Shown here in pieces: positions 15,082 to 20,423 of a stretch of 20,423 nt of DNA. A program made the translations under genes and the position numbers. The stretch lies in NCBI RefSeq assembly GCF_052103615.1, contig NZ_JBQEKA010000055.1:1-20423 (forward strand), written 5' to 3'. The DNA comes from Kerstersia sp052103615. GTDB lineage: Bacteria; Pseudomonadota; Gammaproteobacteria; Burkholderiales; Burkholderiaceae_B. The first letter of the stretch is position 1; every line of letters begins with the position of its first letter. A model generated the notes under the pieces. The model had not been told where the DNA came from, did no database searches, and was given only the letters and a program-made list of their open reading frames with translations.

Positions 15082-17523
15082 ATGAAACTGAACAAGTACG
15101 TGATGTTGCTTGGCCTTCCCCTGGTGCTGGCCGCGTGCGGCGGCGGTGGCAGCGGAGATGGCGGTGGCGGTGAGCGCCCGGTGACGAAAAGCCCGGTGGC
15201 CAACGCTGGCGCGGACCAGATCGTGCCCATGGGCACAGTCGTGCAGCTTGATGGCGGCGCCAGCGCGCCTGGAACCAATGGCAGCAATCTGCGCTATACC
15301 TGGAGCCTGCCTGAGAAACCGATGGGCAGCAGCGCGGTATATGCCGATGCGGGTATCGTGAACCCCAGCTTCCTGGCGGATTTGCCGGGCCGCTATACCG
15401 CAACGCTGACGGTCAACGACGGTGTGGTGGACAGCGCCGCTGACAGCGTGACCATTACGGCGACGACCAAGGTGCCGGTGGCGATTGCCGAGCCGGTGCA
15501 GAATGTTGCCCTGAGCGCCGAAGTCGTGCTCGACGGCAGCCAGAGCGTTGCACCCAGCGATGGCGATGCTGGTGCGCTGGTGTACCGTTGGACGCTGCTG
15601 TCCAAACCCGCCGGTTCCCAGGCGGAATTGACGGATGCGACGACGGCCAAGGCGCGTTTTCATGCGGATGTCGAAGGGGAGTACATGGCCTTGCTGATCG
15701 TCAACTATGGCGACCAGGTGAGCCAGCCGCGTGAAGTGCTGGTGCGCGCATCCAAGGGCAACACGGCTCCGGTGGCGAACATCAAGGTGGTGTCCATTGG
15801 CGGCAAGCCGGTGGAACCGCTGACGGGCAGGAATAAAAAATATCAGGTCGAACGCGGCCAGGAAGTCGTGTTCAGCGGCAGTGAGAGCACGGACGCCGAT
15901 GGCGACGAACTCAGCTACCGCTGGGGCGCAACGAGCTGGACCCAGGGTTCCCAGATTGCGAACAAGATCAAAGGCAAGCAGGCTGAATTCCGCATGACGC
16001 CGGATGTTGCGGCCGGTGATTGGTCGGTGTCGCTGCAAGTTTTTGACGGCCAGCTCTACAGCCAGGCCTCCGCTCTGCTGAATGTGGTCAAGCCGGCGGG
16101 CGCAGCGAATACGCCGCCAGTCGCCAGGCTGGACCCGGTCACGACGACCGAAACGTATGAGATGGAGTTGGGCCAACTCACCAATATCAGCGCGTTTTCA
16201 TCCTACGATATTGATGGGGATCAGCTTTGGGGCAAGCACAAACTGCAGTTGCTGTCCTATCCTGCGGGCTTCACGCCGCCAGACTGGTCGGCGCCTATCT
16301 GGAGCACGACGCAGTTCACCCCCACGGTGGAGGGCGACTATCGCGTGCGTCTGATTTCCAATGATGGCCAGGCAGACAGCCTGCCCGTGGAGGCGGTTTA
16401 CAGCGCCAAGCGCGGCGCCAACCACAAGCCGAAGGCAAATGTCGTGGTGACGTCTGCCACTGCCCTGATCAATCAGGATATCAAGTTCGGTTGCGGCGGC
16501 AGCGACCCGGATGGCGATGAGCTGACCTGCGAATGGGCCGTGGCGGATACGCCAGACGGCAGCGCCGCGACCTTGCAGGTGCTGAACGGCGGCAAAACGG
16601 CCAGCATGAAAGCCGATAAGCCGGGGCGCTATGTCGTTGAGCTGGTGGTGGTGGATACCAAGGGCGAGCGCAGCCTGCCCGTGTCTGGCGGCATCCACGT
16701 CAAGTCCGTCAACAACCCGCCGGTCTATTCCGGGCTCTACCATTATGCCTATGGAGAGTTCTCGATTCTCTGGACCTCGATTGCCAACAAACTGAGCGGC
16801 AGCCACTTGGGCACGGCGGCCCAGCCTTATCTGGCCGGGCAGCGCATCGACCTGATGCCGATCAGCATGAGCGACCCGGATGGGGATAAGCTGTATCCGC
16901 TCTGGACGCTGGTCGAGCAGCCTAAAGACAGCAAGCTGGTCGAGGCGGTAGATACGGAAACCCTGAACTTCACGCCCCAGTACCCTGGCCGCTATGTCTA
17001 TCAATTCATCACCAGCGATGGCATCGTCAAGACTCAGCCTCAGCAGGTGGCGGTTGAAGTGGTGAAGGAAGAAAATTATCCCGGCCTGCTGCTGAGGACG
17101 CATGGTGCCTATGATGACCCCTCCAATCTGTATCCCACCCGGGAGGGCGTGCAGCCGCAGCTGGGCTGGCCGCATGATTGGATGAATACCGTGGCCGTGA
17201 AGCAGGATCCGGCAAACAGTGCCGCTTCGAGCAAGGCATGGAATGCAGGCGTCCTGTTCAGCATGACCGCCCATGACAGGGATTACACGGTGGCTGACAT
17301 GCGGGTGCTGGCCGATGGCGACCGCCCGGAACTGCCCAGCTTCGTTGGGCTGAAGAACGGCCAGGTGATCAAGCGCGGGGAAACGGTTTACTTCCTGGTC
17401 TATGACCCGCGTCAGGCATCGAACGGAGCCATGGACCCCGGCACGGAAATCGAATGGTTCTTCCGCATTGCCGAGAAACCTGAGCATAGCTTCCGTTATC
17501 GCCAGCGTTATCAGCTGTATTGA
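15082..17523 (+). CDS. Large PKD/Ig-repeat lipoprotein next to the TonB receptor
   Basis: This 813-residue secreted lipoprotein has a signal peptide with lipobox LAAC. Cys19 is the lipidation site, and Gly at +2 favours the outer membrane. A Gly-rich linker (20-30) follows. Six PKD/Ig-like modules cover about 34-128, 131-223, 227-337, 343-442, 447-541 and 543-662. They repeat the pattern PVA...V.LDGS.S, YRW.L...P.GS, F.AD..G.Y...L.V.DG. Acidic turns of the DPDGD type occur at 271, 376, 475 and 598 and could bind calcium. Cys471-Cys483 in module 5 could form a disulfide. The C-terminal 150 residues (664-813) resemble no domain I know and end RYRQRYQLY, not a GlyGly-CTERM tail. The gene begins 166 bases after the receptor and has AGAGA before the ATG. 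Its position suggests a surface partner of the receptor; this is an inference. Confidence 0.85.
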   Translation: MKLNKYVMLLGLPLVLAACGGGGSGDGGGGERPVTKSPVANAGADQIVPMGTVVQLDGGASAPGTNGSNLRYTWSLPEKPMGSSAVYADAGIVNPSFLADLPGRYTATLTVNDGVVDSAADSVTITATTKVPVAIAEPVQNVALSAEVVLDGSQSVAPSDGDAGALVYRWTLLSKPAGSQAELTDATTAKARFHADVEGEYMALLIVNYGDQVSQPREVLVRASKGNTAPVANIKVVSIGGKPVEPLTGRNKKYQVERGQEVVFSGSESTDADGDELSYRWGATSWTQGSQIANKIKGKQAEFRMTPDVAAGDWSVSLQVFDGQLYSQASALLNVVKPAGAANTPPVARLDPVTTTETYEMELGQLTNISAFSSYDIDGDQLWGKHKLQLLSYPAGFTPPDWSAPIWSTTQFTPTVEGDYRVRLISNDGQADSLPVEAVYSAKRGANHKPKANVVVTSATALINQDIKFGCGGSDPDGDELTCEWAVADTPDGSAATLQVLNGGKTASMKADKPGRYVVELVVVDTKGERSLPVSGGIHVKSVNNPPVYSGLYHYAYGEFSILWTSIANKLSGSHLGTAAQPYLAGQRIDLMPISMSDPDGDKLYPLWTLVEQPKDSKLVEAVDTETLNFTPQYPGRYVYQFITSDGIVKTQPQQVAVEVVKEENYPGLLLRTHGAYDDPSNLYPTREGVQPQLGWPHDWMNTVAVKQDPANSAASSKAWNAGVLFSMTAHDRDYTVADMRVLADGDRPELPSFVGLKNGQVIKRGETVYFLVYDPRQASNGAMDPGTEIEWFFRIAEKPEHSFRYRQRYQLY

Positions 17524-17539
17524 TACGGCAGTGCTGCCC

Positions 17540-17561
17540 CTGGCCCTGAAGTGAGGGCCAG
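17540..17561 (+). other. Hairpin after the lipoprotein gene
   Basis: CTGGCCCT pairs with AGGGCCAG around a six-base loop, and flanking CCC/GGG can extend it across a bulge. It has no T-run of its own and sits 11 bases before the main terminator, so it may protect the mRNA 3' end. Confidence 0.5.
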
Positions 17562-17574
17562 AGGGGACACGCAA

Positions 17575-17612
17575 AAAAAGGCCGGTGTGAATCGCTTCAC
17601 ACCGGCCTTTTT
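17575..17612. terminator. Perfect bidirectional intrinsic terminator
   Basis: AAAAAGGCCGGTGTGAA and its exact complement form a 17-bp stem around a TCGC tetraloop, giving a T-run on both strands. It ends the uptake operon coming from the left and the sulfur operon coming from the right. Confidence 0.93.
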
Positions 17613-17711
17613 CAATGCAGGCCGAGGGGGCGTTCAGAAGGGCGGGGGGCTATCGCTGCCCTGGCGCTGCCCGGCGGTGGGCCGGGAGGGGGCGGCAAAG
17701 CCCGCCAGTCT

Positions 17712-17873
17712 TCAGAATGCCGAGCAGTGCCCGCCAGTGGGCGCCTGGCCAGAGCCCAGCGCCAGGATGGCGGGTTCCTTGCGCAGGTTGATGGGGGCGG
17801 AGGCTGACCAGTCCCAGGCCAGGAAGACTGCCAGGACGATCCAGAAAAGCGTGATGGAAAGTTTGCGCTGCAT
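17712..17873 (-). CDS. 53-aa membrane-anchored peptide with a single C-terminal-region Cys
   Basis: This small ORF follows the YeeE/YedE gene by 12 bases. Its ribosome site AAGGA overlaps the transporter's stop codon, with nine bases to the ATG, which argues for a real, coupled gene. Residues 1-4 (MQRK) are basic, and 5-21 form one hydrophobic helix (signal anchor or signal peptide). The mature part is extracytoplasmic and short, ending GGHCSAF with the only Cys at position 50. I do not recognise a family. Context suggests a part in sulfane-sulfur or thiosulfate handling with the rhodanese and transporter, with Cys50 as a possible carrier thiol. That is inference. Confidence 0.6.
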   Translation of the reverse strand: MQRKLSITLFWIVLAVFLAWDWSASAPINLRKEPAILALGSGQAPTGGHCSAF

Positions 17874-17885
17874 GATGAACCGTCC

Positions 17886-18971
17886 TTAAAAACCGTAGCG
17901 GCGGCGCAGACGCACGCCCAGAATGGAACCGCCGAATGCCAGCACGATCCAGATCCAGCCATGCACGCTGCCCGTACTGATGCCGCTGACCATGGCGCCA
18001 ACGTTGCAGCCGAACGCCAGGCGTGAGCTGTAGCCCAGCAGGAAGCCGGCGATCAGGCCGATCAGCCATTGCTTGCCGGTCAGGGCTTTGCCCGCGCCAG
18101 GCTTGCCGGCGGAGATCCACAGCGCGCCGGCCAGGATACCCAGATTGGTGATGGTGGTGACATCCAGCAGCACGTTTTGCGACAGCGTCTGGAAATTGCC
18201 TGGCTGGCCCCAGAACGGGTTGGCGGACGGGTCGAACAGGCCCAGCGAAGTGAAAATCTTCGCGCCCCACAGGCCGAAACCATAGACCACACCCCAGGGC
18301 TGGCCCGCAATGATCAGGTTCAGGACAGCCAGCAGCGCCAGGCCGATACCGGCAATGACCAGCTTGCGGTCCAGCCAGCGCGACGCACGTTCGCCCCGTT
18401 TGCCCCAGGTAAACGCCAGCGCGCCGACCAGCAGCAGACCGATGAAGGTCAACAGCAAGGCTTTGCCCGGACCGTAGGTGCTGACCAGGCCGATAGGCTG
18501 GACGGCGCCGAGCGACACCCATTCTTCCAGTTGCGCCGACCCCAGGAAACTGCCCAGCGTGAACAAGGGCAGAATGCCCATATTCAACGGCACGCCCATG
18601 CCCGCCTTATACAGGGTGCCGGAGCCGCAGCCGTCAGCAATCTGCATGCAGGCGCCGAACACAAAGGCGCCGATCAGCAAACTGAAGCTGGGCGGCCCCA
18701 GGGCAGCCATCAGATCCGTCGGGAAGGCGGCCAGCAAGGGGATGGAAATAGCAGCGGCGACGGCCAGCAGAATCAGCTGCGCGAAGACGCCGGTCGCATC
18801 GCGGTTTTCGATCAGCTTGCGCCAGCCGGTCGTAAAGCCGAAGCGGGCGCCGGCCAGAATGCCGCCCATGCCCAGCCCCACCACGAAGAGCAGGGATTGG
18901 CGCAGCGAGACAAACCAGGCCAGTGCCGCGAAGGCAAGGGCGATGGCCAGGGAGAGAGGAAGGCGTGACAT
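17886..18971 (-). CDS. YeeE/YedE family (TsuA-like) thiosulfate/sulfur transporter
   Basis: This 361-residue polytopic inner-membrane protein has two homologous halves, each with a conserved Cys-containing re-entrant motif. The first half has GAFVFGACMQIADGCGSGTL with Cys108 and Cys115, and the second has LAFGCNVGAMVSGISTGSVHGW with Cys322. Family knowledge: characterised members (TsuA/YeeE) import thiosulfate through a relay of cysteines along the pore. These three are the only Cys in the protein. The ATG at 18971 begins a hydrophobic helix after MSR, but no clear ribosome site is visible, so it may depend on coupling within the operon. It lies 81 bases downstream of the exported rhodanese gene and directly before the small Cys peptide gene. 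Confidence 0.9.
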   Translation of the reverse strand: MSRLPLSLAIALAFAALAWFVSLRQSLLFVVGLGMGGILAGARFGFTTGWRKLIENRDATGVFAQLILLAVAAAISIPLLAAFPTDLMAALGPPSFSLLIGAFVFGACMQIADGCGSGTLYKAGMGVPLNMGILPLFTLGSFLGSAQLEEWVSLGAVQPIGLVSTYGPGKALLLTFIGLLLVGALAFTWGKRGERASRWLDRKLVIAGIGLALLAVLNLIIAGQPWGVVYGFGLWGAKIFTSLGLFDPSANPFWGQPGNFQTLSQNVLLDVTTITNLGILAGALWISAGKPGAGKALTGKQWLIGLIAGFLLGYSSRLAFGCNVGAMVSGISTGSVHGWIWIVLAFGGSILGVRLRRRYGF

Positions 18972-19052
18972 AGAAAAAATCGCGAAAAGGGCGGAAGGGC
19001 CGCAGCCTGCCGCCCGCCGGCGCAAGGGGGCTGGCGGGCGGCGGTGCCATGA

Positions 19053-20003
19053 TTAGTTGAACAGGCTCTTGATTTTGTTGCTGATCTGGCTGCCGCGGCC
19101 GGGCTCATTGTCCATCGGCAGCGGCGCAGCCGCATTGGTCCAGTCGGCCAGCGATTCCGGGTACATGCGGACATTGGGCAGGCCGGCCAGTTCGGAGAGC
19201 GCAAACCAGTCCGTTGCGGCCCAATGCCCGGTATTGCAGAAGGCGATGGTGTCATCGACCATTTCCGGGAACTGGCGCGCGGCAATTTCACGGGCCTGTT
19301 CTTGGCTGACAACGCGTGTCGTGCCCGGCTCGAACCAGAGGCTGTGTTCCACATTGACCGCGCCGTGGATCGTGCCTGGCGTTGCCGCGGTAGGCGCCTT
19401 GACCTGGCCCAGGAAGAAATTCTTGGGCCGGGCATCGACCAGGCGGGCATCGGGGTTGCCTATCTGTGCCTGGACGTCGCTTTGTGTGGCCAGAATGGCG
19501 GTATTGAGCACAGGTTCGTAATGGCTGGGCGTGACGCTGGCTGCGGCTTGCTCCAGCGGCAGCGCGGCTTCCTGCCAGGCCTGCATGCCGCCATTGAGGA
19601 CGGACAGGTTTTCCAGGCCGAGATACTTCAGGGTCCAGTACACCCGCGCAGCGGCGCCGAAATCAGTGGTATCGGCGCCGCTGGAGACGACGACGGCATG
19701 GCTGCCGCGGTCCAGCCCCAGTTGTTGCACCTGTTCAGCCAGGCGCGTTAGCGGCGGCAATTGGCCAGGGCTGTGGGCCGGGCCGCGCCAGCTGCCATAA
19801 GGCGCGGAGAGGGCGCCGGGAATATGTCCCTGGCCGTAGTCCGCTGGCGGGCGGATGTCGATGACGCGAATGTCGGGCGCGGCCAGCAGCGTGTCCAGCG
19901 CGGCCGGGTCCAGCACGGGCTGGCTGGCGGCGCTCAGGCTGGCAGTCGCCAGCAGAAGGGCGGCGCCGCTTTTCAAGGCAGTAGTGATGAGGGCGTGTTT
20001 CAT
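19053..20003 (-). CDS. Exported tandem-rhodanese sulfurtransferase
   Basis: This 316-residue protein has a signal peptide (about 1-27, KSGAALLLATASLSAAS) and two rhodanese domains (about 30-150 and 162-295). The C-terminal domain carries the active-site loop AFCNTGHWAATDW with Cys256, the only Cys in the protein. The N-terminal domain has SSGADTTDFG (107-116) where the catalytic Cys would be, so it is probably structural. The enzyme would move sulfane sulfur (for example from thiosulfate) in the periplasm. It is the first gene of an apparent three-gene operon with the YeeE/YedE transporter and the small Cys peptide. A TATAAA -10-like hexamer lies at 20030-20035 on the minus strand, with no good -35. 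The ATG at 20003 is preferred for its signal peptide. Confidence 0.92.
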   Translation of the reverse strand: MKHALITTALKSGAALLLATASLSAASQPVLDPAALDTLLAAPDIRVIDIRPPADYGQGHIPGALSAPYGSWRGPAHSPGQLPPLTRLAEQVQQLGLDRGSHAVVVSSGADTTDFGAAARVYWTLKYLGLENLSVLNGGMQAWQEAALPLEQAAASVTPSHYEPVLNTAILATQSDVQAQIGNPDARLVDARPKNFFLGQVKAPTAATPGTIHGAVNVEHSLWFEPGTTRVVSQEQAREIAARQFPEMVDDTIAFCNTGHWAATDWFALSELAGLPNVRMYPESLADWTNAAAPLPMDNEPGRGSQISNKIKSLFN

Positions 20004-20125
20004 GGAATGGTCCGAATAAGCCTCGTCAGTTTATATGTGGATGAATCATGGTATGCCGCCTTCTTTATTCCTTTTTGTGATAAGAAAATCAGGCAGGGGA
20101 ATAAGCGCGCCCTGGCGGGCCGGCA

Positions 20126-20151
20126 GCCCGGCGCCGTCGGGCCGGATTTTT
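20126..20151 (+). other. GC hairpin followed by a T-run in a non-coding gap
   Basis: GCCCG (20126-20130) pairs with CGGGC (20138-20142), can be extended by CCGG/CCGG outside, and is followed by GGATTTTT. It looks like a plus-strand terminator, but no plus-strand gene precedes it in the 284-base gap 20004-20287. Confidence 0.3.
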
Positions 20152-20193
20152 CCCGCCCGCGTGAAGATGTGGCGGGAATGCAGCAATTCCCAT

Positions 20194-20215
20194 GCCTGGA
20201 GCACAGGCTTTTTTT
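20194..20215 (+). terminator. Small hairpin with seven T, plus strand
   Basis: GCCTG-GAGCA-CAGGC is followed directly by TTTTTTT. With the hairpin at 20126-20151 it suggests that a short plus-strand transcript may end here, upstream of the EamA transporter gene. The stem is only five base pairs, so confidence is low. Confidence 0.3.
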
Positions 20216-20287
20216 GGCATTGAGCGGTGAGGGGATACAGTGGCGGACTGAAAATCGGATGCTGGACGTGGCAGAGGCAGGGAATAA

Positions 20288-20423
20288 ATGAAGGCGGATA
20301 GTTGGGCAAGACTGTTGCTTCTGGCAGCGGTATGGGGAGGCAGCTTCATGTTCCTGCGCATTAGCACGCCGGTCATGGGGGTGATGCCGACGGTGTTCGG
20401 GCGTGTCTTTATCGCGGCGGCGG
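20288..20423 (+). CDS. EamA/DMT-superfamily transporter, N-terminus only
   Basis: Only the first 45 codons are in the window. The protein begins MKADSWARLLLLAAVWGGSF. The WGGSFMFLRIS...P...F.R segment is typical of the first helix and the start of the second helix of EamA-family drug/metabolite exporters. AGGGA lies five bases before the ATG. Substrate cannot be inferred, and the gene continues beyond the window. Confidence 0.75.
   Translation, partial: MKADSWARLLLLAAVWGGSFMFLRISTPVMGVMPTVFGRVFIAAA

Noticed and set aside
17497..17520. Lipoprotein C-terminus as a rhombosortase (GlyGly-CTERM) client
   Set aside because: It ends RYRQRYQLY without a Gly-rich motif, hydrophobic helix or basic tail arrangement.
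16198..17574. A 458-codon open frame on the minus strand opposite the lipoprotein gene, and similar long antisense frames at 12135-13442, 8071-9372, 6790-8007 and 5561-6820
   Set aside because: They mirror the codon periodicity of the GC-rich genes on the other strand, have no family motifs and mostly lack ribosome sites.
20078..20091. TGAT-N6-ATCA as an FNR site
   Set aside because: FNR half-sites are separated by four bases, not six, and no other anaerobic feature is present.
1..20423. CRISPR array, toxin-antitoxin or phage-defence genes
   Set aside because: No regularly spaced repeats and no recognisable defence or toxin proteins; the helicase-nuclease pair is best explained as AddAB-type repair.

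Overview
The window is high-GC, densely coding DNA from a betaproteobacterium, most likely Burkholderiales/Alcaligenaceae. That placement is an inference from the betaproteobacterial AddAB-type pair, the sigma/anti-sigma/TonB-receptor locus and the codon bias; no rRNA or unambiguous taxon marker is present.

Layout. (i) 1-54 is the outer end of an IS3-family-like insertion sequence whose body lies left of the window. (ii) 143-1591 holds divergent ogt (DNA alkyl repair) and a rhombosortase-type intramembrane protease. (iii) 1607-3229 (minus) is a membrane-anchored FMN/[3Fe-4S] glutamate-synthase-family protein, convergent with the rhombosortase with only 15 bases between the stop codons. (iv) 3422-3752 (minus) is a tRNA-Arg(CCU) transcription unit. 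Behind the tRNA come an in-frame tandem duplication of its 3' end, a 41-codon basic peptide ORF whose ATG uses the last base of the tRNA CCA, a 45-nt G-free stretch and a hairpin. (v) 3935-10194 is a translationally coupled AddB/AddA-like helicase-nuclease pair for double-strand-break repair. (vi) 10360-17612 is an iron- or heme-type uptake locus: possible Fur box, FecI-type ECF sigma factor, FecR-type anti-sigma factor, a TonB-dependent transducer resembling HasR, and an 813-aa lipoprotein with six PKD/Ig-like repeats and an unrecognised C-terminal domain, closed by a perfect 17-bp terminator. (vii) 17712-20003 (minus) is a sulfur-trafficking operon: exported two-domain rhodanese, YeeE/YedE (TsuA-like) transporter, and a 53-aa membrane-anchored peptide with one near-C-terminal Cys. 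(viii) 20288 to the end is the start of an EamA/DMT transporter.

How the genes work together. In the uptake locus, a ligand-loaded receptor would signal through its N-terminal STN domain to the FecR protein, releasing the sigma factor to transcribe receptor and lipoprotein. The lipoprotein sits where has loci carry the hemophore gene, so a receptor/lipoprotein pair is a reasonable hypothesis. In the sulfur operon, the periplasmic rhodanese, the small Cys peptide and the transporter could form a relay for thiosulfate or sulfane sulfur into the cell.

The most unusual structure is the tRNA-Arg unit. Its combination of a repeated tRNA 3' end, a tiny basic ORF and a C-rich, G-free tail recalls the E. 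coli tyrT operon (tpr, rtT, Rho-dependent terminator), but on a different tRNA and with a different peptide.
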